A stretch of DNA of 64,000 nt from Indolivaga macrotermitis (GTDB lineage Bacteria; Bacteroidota; Bacteroidia; Bacteroidales; Dysgonomonadaceae), in the NCBI RefSeq assembly GCF_900128985.1, contig NZ_FQUC01000014.1, forward strand, positions 50,576-114,575, in the 5' to 3' direction. Each line of letters opens with the position of its first letter. The stretch's first letter is position 1. The notes beneath the pieces are model-generated. The model searched no databases. It saw nothing but the letters and a program-made list of their open reading frames with translations, and was not told the DNA's origin. Positions 43,066 to 51,439 of this stretch are shown in pieces. A program made the position numbers and the translations under genes.

Positions 43066-45165
43066 TTATTTTAACCATTCGTCGAACCATCTTTTGAATT
43101 CTCTTTGGAATAAGATTCCGTTTTGAGGTTTGGCAATCCAATGGGTTTCATCCGGGAAAATAAGCATCCGGGTAGGAATACCTCTTAGTTTAGCAGCATT
43201 AAATGCCATCATTCCTTGTGAAGCAAGAATACGATAATCGTGTTCACCATGAGTTATCATAATAGGAGTGTCCCATTTGTCCACAAATTTATGAGGGGAA
43301 TTTGCATATGAACGTTGAGTGATAGAATTGCTGCGATCCCAGAATGAGCCGCCTAAATCCCAGTTGGCAAACCACATTTCCTCGGTTTCCAGATATTGGG
43401 CTTCGAGGTTGAAGATTCCGGCATGAGCTAAAAATGCTTTGAAACGTTTATTGTGGTTTCCTGCTAACCAATAGGTCGAAAATCCTCCATAACTGGCGCC
43501 TGTACAACCTAGCTTATCTGCGTCAACAAAAGGCTCTTTGGCAACTGCATCTATAGCCGAAAGATAGTCTTTCATATTTTGCCCGCCGTAATCGCCACTG
43601 ATCTGTTCATTCCATTCCTGTCCGAATCCGGGTAATCCTCTACGGTTAGGGGCAACGATAATGTAACCATTTGCAGCCATCATTTGCAGATTCCAACGAT
43701 ATGACCAGAACTGGCTAACTGTACTTTGAGGTCCTCCCTGACAGTAGAGTAGGGCAGGATACTTCTTATTAGGGTCGAAGTTTGGCGGATATACTATCCA
43801 TGTCAGCATTTTCTTGCCATCGGTTGTCGGTATCCAGCGTTCTTCCACTTTACCCATTTTCAACTGATCCAGAATCTCTTTATTTTCAAATGACAGTTGT
43901 GTTGTATTGCCGTCGGTAACATTAACAGCATAAATCTCATTTGGTTGAGACATAGAATGACGAAGGGCAATCAACTTATCGCCGGCCAAAGAAAATGATT
44001 CATAATCATGAACACCCTCGGTTACAGGCTTAATTTCTTTTGTGTTTATATCTGCTTTGAATATTTGAGTCTTAGCTTCTACACAACTAACAATATAAAG
44101 ACTCTGATTGTCGTCATTCCATTGGGCGAAGTCTGTATTATAGTCGAAATTTTCAGAGACATTAGTCTTTTCACCGGTAGAAAGGTTCATTACAAATAAG
44201 CGGTTCTTATCCGACTCGTAACCATCACGCTCCATACTTTGCCAAGCGATGTATTTACCATCAGGTGAGAATATGGGGTTAATGTCATATCCCATCATCC
44301 CATCTGTAAGGTTTTGTGTTTCTTTAGATTCTATATTATAAAGGTAAATATCCGAATTTGTAGACAAGGCATAAGCCATTCCTGTTTTCTTACGGCAAGT
44401 ATATGCTATGGTCTTGCTGTCGGGGCTCCATGCCAGTTGCTCAACGCCGCCGAATGGAAGCATGGGACATTCATAAGGTTCTCCATCCAGAATATCAGTA
44501 TCGTTACTCAACTTGCTACCATCGAAATCGGCAATAAAGCTATGAGGGATTTCTTCTATCCATTCCGACCAGTGTTTATACATTAGGTCTTCGATAATAC
44601 GTCCTGAGGCTTCGGGTAAATCGGGATAGATATCGGAAGTACGTTTTCCAAATTTTATATTTTTGATATACAATATCTTCTTACCATCAGGCGAATAGCT
44701 GAAACCGTTAATGCCTCCTTCAATTTCGCTAATCTGGGCACGTTCTGATCCGTCAGGATTCATTTCCCATATTTGAGGTGAGCCACTTTCTACTGAAAGG
44801 AATGCTATTTTAGATCCGTTCTTCACCCATACAGCACTGTTTTCGCTTGTTTTGGTTTCAGTAATCTGCTTGTTATCCGAACCATCGATATTCATCGTGA
44901 ATAATTCGCGGTTGGTTTTATTCTGCTCAACACTAACATAGGTCACCCCGTAAAGGATTTTAGAATTATCGGGAGAAACAACAGCTTCACTAACTCTACC
45001 GAAGCTATATAGGACTTCCGGAGTCATTATTCCGTCCGATATCTTTATCGTTGATTTTCCGATAAGAGGAGCATTGCTTTTCTCTTTTTCGTTGTCGTTT
45101 TTGCCCGAACCACAGGCAAATAAGCCTGCACTCAATGCAATTGCCATAATCGATTTGAATTTCAT
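43066..45165 (-). CDS. S9-family prolyl oligopeptidase/DPP-type peptidase, lipoprotein
   Basis: 699 residues with a lipoprotein signal ending GLFACG. PD40-like propeller repeats (SPDSKILYG, SPDGKKILYI, SPDGKYIAW) fill residues ~50-400. The C-terminal alpha/beta-hydrolase (~430-699) has the nucleophile Ser in GASYGGFSTYW, an Asp in THGEHDYRI and the His in DETHWI. These enzymes remove dipeptides or cut after proline or alanine. It stands alone, leftward. Substrate specificity undetermined. Confidence 0.9.
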   Translation of the reverse strand: MKFKSIMAIALSAGLFACGSGKNDNEKEKSNAPLIGKSTIKISDGIMTPEVLYSFGRVSEAVVSPDNSKILYGVTYVSVEQNKTNRELFTMNIDGSDNKQITETKTSENSAVWVKNGSKIAFLSVESGSPQIWEMNPDGSERAQISEIEGGINGFSYSPDGKKILYIKNIKFGKRTSDIYPDLPEASGRIIEDLMYKHWSEWIEEIPHSFIADFDGSKLSNDTDILDGEPYECPMLPFGGVEQLAWSPDSKTIAYTCRKKTGMAYALSTNSDIYLYNIESKETQNLTDGMMGYDINPIFSPDGKYIAWQSMERDGYESDKNRLFVMNLSTGEKTNVSENFDYNTDFAQWNDDNQSLYIVSCVEAKTQIFKADINTKEIKPVTEGVHDYESFSLAGDKLIALRHSMSQPNEIYAVNVTDGNTTQLSFENKEILDQLKMGKVEERWIPTTDGKKMLTWIVYPPNFDPNKKYPALLYCQGGPQSTVSQFWSYRWNLQMMAANGYIIVAPNRRGLPGFGQEWNEQISGDYGGQNMKDYLSAIDAVAKEPFVDADKLGCTGASYGGFSTYWLAGNHNKRFKAFLAHAGIFNLEAQYLETEEMWFANWDLGGSFWDRSNSITQRSYANSPHKFVDKWDTPIMITHGEHDYRILASQGMMAFNAAKLRGIPTRMLIFPDETHWIAKPQNGILFQREFKRWFDEWLK

Positions 45166-45265
45166 TTACTTAATTATATTGATTGTTTAATTTTAAAACA
45201 AAGAGTTTCAAAGTTATTCATTTTTTGTAAGATAAGAAAAATACATATTATTAGTAGATATATAT

Positions 45266-46678
45266 TTAATCCCATGAAACGTCAGTTTTAACTTTTAGAT
45301 CGTTTTTCATATTCAGAAATTTTTCAGGTAATCCGGATAGTATAGGATAACTTCTTAATGGCATTGCTTGTATTGGTTTTGTGAGCGATTTTCCGTTATC
45401 GTAGATAAATGTCACACTTTCGGCTCGTCCTTTTTGTATATTATCAAAAACTGCCCCTCTCCGATTATTAATTATTACATCATCATCTATCAGTGCACTG
45501 TGTATTTTATTAATATCCCAATCTTCGATTGATCTTAGAGGACGGTTATCCGGAATATATTCGTCATTTTCTTTCCGGTAGAAACGGACGGATTTCTTGG
45601 GCTCAAAGCATATCTCTAAAGCACCCTCCGGAATAGCTCCATATTTATAGTCGGGAGCTTCTGCTACTTCCAGCCAGATGGATGTGATGTTGAGGCTGGC
45701 ATTAGGCCTTACATTGTTCGAGAAATGGAGTTTGGCTTCCGCCAGCAATTCTGCGGCATTGTCGGAGTACCCGTTTTGACGAAAATGACTCATCATATTT
45801 CTAATAGCTTCTGTTTTATCAGCCACATCTTTGGTCATAGCTTTCACTTTCTTATTTATTGCAGAATTGTGAATCTTATCATTGGTGTAGATGAATGCGA
45901 TAAGCCCGTCAGGGTTTTTCTTTACGGGAGACAGGGCAATACAATACTTTGGGTCGATGCCTTTTATGGTATATATCCCCAATCCCGGTTCGTAGATAGA
46001 AGCACCTTCTGGCCAGCTGTAATCTTTAGGGAAGGCTCCTTGCGGTATTATAACCTTACTTGTAGTTGTACCTAATAATTCGTCGATATTTTCGATCCAA
46101 ATACTTCCGTAATCTCTGGGCAAAGTGTATGACTCTCCATTAAATACAACTCTGTTGGGCCACGGATTGTCGAGGATATATTGTCTTTCTTCTTCTAATT
46201 TCCGTTGGGCTTCGACAATGCGGTCTTTAAGTTTCTTATCCATCTTTTCAAGGATGGCTTTATCCCTTTCGTCATTATTATCAGTAGAATATACAAGATA
46301 CCCTTTAGTCTCTCCGGTTACTCGAGTATCGTTCTCCCTTGCCACATAGTTTAAACTGTGAATCCCTTTAATCTCGAAAATTCTACTACTCCTATAAAGA
46401 GAAACTGGTGGATCTGTTGTGAAGTCTATCTCTTTTATAAACTTTATCCCATTTTGGGTATGAGTAATAATGCCTAATTGTTTGCCTATATCAGTAGAGT
46501 CAATTGCCAAATTTTCAGGAATATAATTGCGTCCCAATATATCAAAAGTGTCATGGAGTATAGGTTTTTCTATCATAGGTGTATTTTTTCTGCCATTATC
46601 CGGTATCTGACCTTTACATTCAACTTGAGATAAGGATATGATATTTATAATCAGGTATATTATATAGTATTTTGTCAT
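45266..46678 (-). CDS. hypothetical secreted protein, about 470 residues
   Basis: From the ATG at 46678 the protein starts with a signal peptide (YYIIYLIINIISLSQV...). No family recognised. Residues ~75-115 and ~165-240 contain repeated beta-like segments, and an alanine/lysine helix lies around residues 280-320. SYTLPRDYGSIWIENIDELL and PQGAFPKDYSWPEGASIY recur in spirit as tryptophan-rich turns. It may be a periplasmic or surface protein; the longer frame to 46741 is less likely. Confidence 0.65.
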   Translation of the reverse strand: MTKYYIIYLIINIISLSQVECKGQIPDNGRKNTPMIEKPILHDTFDILGRNYIPENLAIDSTDIGKQLGIITHTQNGIKFIKEIDFTTDPPVSLYRSSRIFEIKGIHSLNYVARENDTRVTGETKGYLVYSTDNNDERDKAILEKMDKKLKDRIVEAQRKLEEERQYILDNPWPNRVVFNGESYTLPRDYGSIWIENIDELLGTTTSKVIIPQGAFPKDYSWPEGASIYEPGLGIYTIKGIDPKYCIALSPVKKNPDGLIAFIYTNDKIHNSAINKKVKAMTKDVADKTEAIRNMMSHFRQNGYSDNAAELLAEAKLHFSNNVRPNASLNITSIWLEVAEAPDYKYGAIPEGALEICFEPKKSVRFYRKENDEYIPDNRPLRSIEDWDINKIHSALIDDDVIINNRRGAVFDNIQKGRAESVTFIYDNGKSLTKPIQAMPLRSYPILSGLPEKFLNMKNDLKVKTDVSWD

Positions 46679-46834
46679 AACAATCAAAAGTATGTGGTTA
46701 CTGATATATGCCAAACTGGTAAATTTTATAAGAATAGGCATTATCCCGGAGTTTTATATTTAATAGTTTAATTGAGTGTTAAATATAAACTCTAATTTTG
46801 AAAGATTTTAATATAAGACATTTTATATTTTGTA

Positions 46835-46842
46835 TATCTTTG
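46835..46842 (+). promoter_or_regulatory. possible -7 element for the DUF4468 gene
   Basis: TATCTTTG fits TAnnTTTG, 45 bases before the start codon. No clear TTG lies at the usual distance upstream. Confidence 0.4.
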
Positions 46843-46886
46843 ATATGCATTATTAATGATTGAATATCTAAAAACAAATTCATACC

Positions 46887-48158
46887 ATGAAGAAACTATT
46901 ATTTCTATTGACTTTCGCTGTGGTCGCAATAGTCGTAAGAGCACAATCCGAAGCGAAATATCTGGCAGGAGCTGTTCCCGAAGTGGATGGTCGTGTTATA
47001 TTTTCACGAACTATTAGTGTGGCAAAGCTTATAGCCGACGACAAGTTATTTGATCTGATGGAAACATGGGCAAAAGAAAATTATGCTTCGAAAGCCGGCT
47101 CAAAACAGAGAGTCCTTCTGGTAGACAAGTCTGGTAGTTCCATAGCTTGTCAGGGTGATGCCGATCTTGTGTTTAAGAGTACTGCATTGTCTCTGGATAA
47201 GGCAGGCATGTTGTATCAACTGATTATTCAGGTACAGGGCGGTAAATGCGAGGCTTCGGTAAGGAGTATCAAGTATGAGTACAATGATACCGGAAGCAAA
47301 GTAAATACTTATCCGGCTGAGGAAATGATAGTGGACAAATATGCACTGAATTCGAAAGGAGATAAATTAAGCAGCTATTATAGTAAATTCCGTGTTCATA
47401 CAGTTGATTCTGTAAATGCTATTTTCGACAGGATAGATGTTTATCTGAATGGAGTGAAAGTTAGAGCCGGAGCTGTGGAACGTGAGTATAATACGCTTGC
47501 ACCTGTTGCGCAACAAGCACCTGTTCAGGCTGAGCCAGTAGTCAGCCAGTCCGGTGCGGCGTTACCGATTGCAGGTAGTGCTCTTTCCGAACCAAAAGCT
47601 GTTACATCAATAGCAACTCCTGTAGTTGAAGCTTTAGACGAGGTTCCTTCTACAATGGTTGGGTTTCGTCAGGTATTGCCTGATAAGATTCCCGGGAATA
47701 TTATCAAGCTTCTAAATAACTGGACTCTGATTACTTCGGGAACACCGGATGATACAAATGTTATGACAGCTTCGTGGGGCGGTTTAGGTGTGTTTTGGGA
47801 AAAGCCTGTTGCTTTTTGTTTTCTAAATCCGACGCGTTATTCCGTTTCTACAATGGACAAAGGAGATACATACACAATATCGTTCTATACCGAAGCCTAT
47901 AAAGATGCTATGCTGTACTGCGGGCAGAATAGCGGACGCAATACTGATAAGATAAAAGGGTCGGGGCTTACTCCGATCAAAACACCTTCGGGCGCAACAG
48001 CTTTTGCCGAGGCATGGATGATTTTCGAATGTAAAAAGATTGTGGCACAGCAAATATCACCGGATGCTGTTAAAACAACCGAGATAAAATCCGACTGGTC
48101 AAAGAACGGATTTCATAAAATGTATATAGGAGAGATTCTTAACGTTTGGATCAAATAA
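46887..48158 (+). CDS. secreted DUF4468 / flavin-reductase-like fusion protein
   Basis: 423 residues, Sec signal ending VVRAQ. The N-terminal half (residues ~30-195) is a DUF4468-type envelope domain (GRVIFSRTISVAKLIADDKLFDLMETWAKENY). A Pro/Ala-rich linker (~205-245) leads to a C-terminal flavin-reductase split-barrel domain (~255-423) with MTASWGGLGVFWEKPVA, TRYSVS, and YCGQNSGRNTDKI, the pattern of Bacteroidota flavin reductases. Fusion of these two parts in an exported protein is unusual. FMN binding is likely; the partner is unknown. Confidence 0.72.
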   Translation: MKKLLFLLTFAVVAIVVRAQSEAKYLAGAVPEVDGRVIFSRTISVAKLIADDKLFDLMETWAKENYASKAGSKQRVLLVDKSGSSIACQGDADLVFKSTALSLDKAGMLYQLIIQVQGGKCEASVRSIKYEYNDTGSKVNTYPAEEMIVDKYALNSKGDKLSSYYSKFRVHTVDSVNAIFDRIDVYLNGVKVRAGAVEREYNTLAPVAQQAPVQAEPVVSQSGAALPIAGSALSEPKAVTSIATPVVEALDEVPSTMVGFRQVLPDKIPGNIIKLLNNWTLITSGTPDDTNVMTASWGGLGVFWEKPVAFCFLNPTRYSVSTMDKGDTYTISFYTEAYKDAMLYCGQNSGRNTDKIKGSGLTPIKTPSGATAFAEAWMIFECKKIVAQQISPDAVKTTEIKSDWSKNGFHKMYIGEILNVWIK

Positions 48159-48183
48159 GATATTTCCGGTAAAGAAAATAAGA

Positions 48184-48213
48184 AGCGGGTTGGTATTATA
48201 ATATCAACCCGTC
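48184..48213. terminator. convergent hairpin overlapping the lolD-like stop codon
   Basis: CGGGTTG (48186-48192) and CAACCCG (48205-48211) form a stem with partial extension, followed by TCTTT. It lies between two facing genes and probably terminates both. Confidence 0.55.
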
Positions 48214-48873
48214 TTTCATATGTATAACTCTATCAGTGATTTTTGCCAATTCTTCATCATGTGTTACGATGACGAATGTTTGTCCGAATCGGTCTCTCAA
48301 GTCAAAGAAAAGCTTATGTAATTCTATCTTATTTTCTGTATCCAAGCTACCCGAAGGCTCATCAGCCAGAATTACGGAAGGATTATTGATCAATGCCCGT
48401 GCTACTGCTACACGCTGTTTCTCACCTCCTGAAAGCTCATTCGGTTTATGTTCTTTTCGGTCTGATAATCCCAGAAGATCGAGTAACTCCGTTGCTTTTT
48501 GCTTAGCTACAGATTCCTTTTCTTTTGCAATAAGGGCAGGTATCATTACATTTTCGAGGGCTGTAAATTCGGGTAATAGCTGATGGAACTGGAATATAAA
48601 ACCGATATTCTTATTCCGGAAGTCGGACAGTTTAGTATCGCTCAGGTTATTTATGATTTGGTCGTTGATACTAACACGACCCGAATCCGCTTTGTCCAAT
48701 GTTCCTATAATCTGTAGTAGGGTAGTCTTTCCTGCACCGCTGGCTCCTACTATGGATACAATTTCGCCTTGATTGACTGTAAGGTCGATTCCTTTCAAGA
48801 CCTGTAATTGTCCGTAACTTTTGGTTAGTGCCGATACCTGAATTAAAGGAGTTGTATTTTTTATCTCGTTCAT
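48196..48873 (-). CDS. lolD: LolD-type ABC transporter ATPase
   Basis: 225 residues. Walker [11 protein letters not shown]-loop [19 protein letters not shown], signature [15 protein letters not shown], Walker [13 protein letters not shown] and H-loop VTHDEELA. The [11 protein letters not shown] segment is typical of LolD/FtsE-MacB ATPases that drive lipoprotein release or membrane-protein export. No permease is adjacent, so it would work with a LolCE-type permease encoded elsewhere. The gene symbol is by similarity only. Confidence 0.85.
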   Translation of the reverse strand: MNEIKNTTPLIQVSALTKSYGQLQVLKGIDLTVNQGEIVSIVGASGAGKTTLLQIIGTLDKADSGRVSINDQIINNLSDTKLSDFRNKNIGFIFQFHQLLPEFTALENVMIPALIAKEKESVAKQKATELLDLLGLSDRKEHKPNELSGGEKQRVAVARALINNPSVILADEPSGSLDTENKIELHKLFFDLRDRFGQTFVIVTHDEELAKITDRVIHMKDGLIL

Positions 48874-48977
48874 GAGACTGTTCTTATTTGGATTTGATTA
48901 GCAAATGTAAAATAAAATATTCAGCTACCCTTAATGCCGATGCTGAAATAAGTTTATATTATGTAATGCTTTTGTTT

Positions 48978-48985
48978 TATATTTG
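48978..48985 (+). promoter_or_regulatory. possible -7 element of the LRR protein gene
   Basis: TATATTTG matches TAnnTTTG, 53 bases before the ATG. The -33 box is not clear. Confidence 0.4.
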
Positions 48986-49037
48986 TGCCTGCGTTGTATT
49001 TTTAGGAAAGTTCAAAATAATCGTAGTCTCGTTGTAA

Positions 49038-51080
49038 ATGAAATATTTATATTATATAATAATCTTTCTGGGATTATTTGTGAGTGTGTGCGATGCACAA
49101 ATATACCATAAAGAAGATAAATTGGGATTAATGTCTGTACTGAGGCAGGAGTCTGCCGTAAGAGATAGTCTGAATCTGCATCAGTTGGGACTTAATATAT
49201 CCGACACTACCAATTGGGCATTATCTGAAAATTGGATACAAAAAGTAGAGGGTATAAAATGGTCTGAAAAATCCCCAAAGAGGATTATTACTGTTGAATG
49301 GGATAATCTTAACCTGTCAGGAAATTATGACCTGAGCTTTTTTCCGTCATTAACAGTATTCAAAAGTGCGAATAATCGCATTAATAATATAAACACTCTC
49401 AAAAATAAGGATCTGATAGAGGTGGATATCTCCGGGAATGCAATAGCTTCTGTCGACTTTTCGAAAAACCCGAACTTGCTACGCTTAAATGTAAGTGCGA
49501 ATAGTATAACCCAACTAAATCTGAGGAATAATAAGAAGCTACAGTCTCTCGATTGCAGTTATTGTGGTTTGGAAAATATCGACCTCAGTAATAATCAATT
49601 TTTACAGGTACTCGATATCTACTGGAACAGGTTAACCGATTTAGATTTGATCAGGAATAAGAAGCTTGAGGAATTGTCTTGTTATTCTAACTTCTTGACT
49701 CAACTCGACCTATCCTCTAATATCCTCCTGAAAGAGTTGGATTGCAGGGAAAACAAACTGACATCGTTAGATCTCACAGCCAATACATCGCTTTTTCATG
49801 TCTATTGCGACAAGAATACGATATCTAATCTAAAGATTAATAATATACAGGGGCTCTATATCTTATCGTGTAAATCGAATCAGCTATCCAATCTCGATGT
49901 AAGTAATTTGATAAACCTGAATGCCTTGTATTGTTCCGAAAATGACTTACAATCATTAGACCTGACTAATAACAGGGCTTTACAAATACTGGAAATATCT
50001 AAAAATCCGCTGATTTCGATTGATGTCAGCGAAAATAGAGTTTTAACAGAGTTACATTGTTCCGAAACAGCGCTGACAGAACTTGATTTACGGAAAAATC
50101 TGGATATGCTGGCATTAGACTGTTCATCCAATAAGCTGACAAATATTGATTTTACATATAATTCGGGATTAATCAGAATTAATTGTGCAAATAATCTTCT
50201 GGAGGAGCTCGGAATATCTAATCTCAAAAAATTACAGGAATTAAACTGTTCATCAAACAAAATATCGAAATTGGACATATCCGGTCTGGTGGCTTTGGAA
50301 GAACTGAACTGCTCAACTAACCGGCTCACATTATTGAACTTATCAGCAAATAAGAAATTGATGAAACTGAATTGTTCCAGTAATGAGTTACCTGCGATAG
50401 ATTTAAGTAATAATACTTTGCTGGAGAATCTGAATTGTTCATCCAATCTGATTTCTAATCTCGATATAACTAAATGTGCAGATTTAGAGATTCTGTATTG
50501 TTCCAATAATCAACTTACAAAACTAAAGACCAATGCTAATCGGGATTTAATAGAGTTGGTTTGTGCTTCGAATAGTATTACCGGTCTGAACGTATCTGAT
50601 AACAAGGCATTGAATATGCTCGATTGTGCAGACAATGATCTCACTGAATTAGATTTACCGGCAGATTTACCATTGCTGTATCTCGATTGCTCTCATAATC
50701 AGTTGTCAGCTCTGGATATAAAAAAGAGTTTTTTCTTTAAGATGAATTGCTCTCATAATGCGCTCTCTATTTCATCCCTGAATTTTGCTGAATATAACTT
50801 TCTACGCAACTGTGTCTATACACCGCAAACCGAGATAGACGGTGGTGTAGCATACTGCGGGGATACGATTGACCTGAGTGCGGAATTCAAAAAAAATGGA
50901 AAGTATACAACCTATAAATGGTACGAAAGTAACGAGGAAATAGTGTTTGAAGGAGAAAGTGGTAAATACATTATACCCGATTCTTTTGCAGGTGTAAATC
51001 TGGTTTGCCGTATGACCAACGATACTTTTCCTAAGTTAGTGCAGCGTTACAAAATCTTGATAGAAGCGAAGACTAAATAA
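49038..51080 (+). CDS. secreted leucine-rich repeat protein
   Basis: 680 residues, Sec signal ending VCDAQ. About 22 leucine-rich repeats of 21-23 residues run from ~95 to ~590, with the consensus LxxLxCSxNxLxxLDLSxN; the cysteine of CSSN recurs in many repeats. The last ~85 residues (YTPQTEIDGG..., YKWYESNEE) form a beta-rich, Ig-like ending. No Por/T9SS C-terminal signal is obvious. LRR proteins of this kind mediate protein binding at the cell surface; the ligand is unknown. Confidence 0.85.
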   Translation: MKYLYYIIIFLGLFVSVCDAQIYHKEDKLGLMSVLRQESAVRDSLNLHQLGLNISDTTNWALSENWIQKVEGIKWSEKSPKRIITVEWDNLNLSGNYDLSFFPSLTVFKSANNRINNINTLKNKDLIEVDISGNAIASVDFSKNPNLLRLNVSANSITQLNLRNNKKLQSLDCSYCGLENIDLSNNQFLQVLDIYWNRLTDLDLIRNKKLEELSCYSNFLTQLDLSSNILLKELDCRENKLTSLDLTANTSLFHVYCDKNTISNLKINNIQGLYILSCKSNQLSNLDVSNLINLNALYCSENDLQSLDLTNNRALQILEISKNPLISIDVSENRVLTELHCSETALTELDLRKNLDMLALDCSSNKLTNIDFTYNSGLIRINCANNLLEELGISNLKKLQELNCSSNKISKLDISGLVALEELNCSTNRLTLLNLSANKKLMKLNCSSNELPAIDLSNNTLLENLNCSSNLISNLDITKCADLEILYCSNNQLTKLKTNANRDLIELVCASNSITGLNVSDNKALNMLDCADNDLTELDLPADLPLLYLDCSHNQLSALDIKKSFFFKMNCSHNALSISSLNFAEYNFLRNCVYTPQTEIDGGVAYCGDTIDLSAEFKKNGKYTTYKWYESNEEIVFEGESGKYIIPDSFAGVNLVCRMTNDTFPKLVQRYKILIEAKTK

Positions 51081-51124
51081 TACCGTGGTAACCGCATCAA
51101 AATCGATGATTAATACAGATCGGT

Positions 51125-51240
51125 GACTAAACAAAGGTGACATCCGCCTGTTACCTGAGTGTCACGTTTGTTCCCTTTTTATTGTTCTTTGTATCAATAG
51201 ATTAATTTCTTTAAAGTGACAAAGGTGACAAAAGTGACAC
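51125..51240. repeat. GTGACA/TGTCAC short-repeat array (second copy)
   Basis: GTGACA at 51216, 51225 and 51234 (9-base spacing), plus GGTGACA near 51136 and GTGTCAC near 51159. GTGACAAAAGTGACAC at 51225-51240 is identical to the complement of 5769-5783 plus one base. Spacing resembles the GTTACA iterons of the element (20247-20324). Confidence 0.55.
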
Positions 51241-51412
51241 CATTTTTGAATATTTTTTTCTTCTTCATTGTTTTTCGTTTTTTTAGCATCAATACATCAA
51301 AGAACCTTTTTATATCGAATAGATAAATTTTTCTGTGTGCAATTGCAAATACATCTTTGCGGTATATTTTGATGCCTTTGACCTAAAATAATGCCTGTAG
51401 CCGATATTTTTC

Positions 51413-51420
51413 TAACTTTG
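51413..51420 (+). promoter_or_regulatory. -7 element of the ABC-F gene
   Basis: TAACTTTG fits the consensus 20 bases before the ATG, giving a very short leader. The -33 element is unclear. Confidence 0.5.
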
Positions 51421-51439
51421 TAGCTTAAATCAGAGAAAA

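Larger units (their letters stand above)
51081..51439. other. intergenic region with GTGACA repeat array
   Basis: No gene supported. It holds the GTGACA array at 51125-51240 and a -7 box TAACTTTG at 51413-51420 for the ABC-F gene. Confidence 0.5.

Noticed and set aside
49880..50506. A 208-codon open frame on the minus strand.
   Set aside because: It runs antisense within the leucine-rich repeat gene and mirrors its regular repeat; repetitive genes often leave long open frames on the other strand.
49300..50750. Regular 60-70 base periodicity that could be read as a CRISPR-like or satellite array.
   Set aside because: It is the coding DNA of leucine-rich repeats; there are no identical direct repeats with unique spacers.
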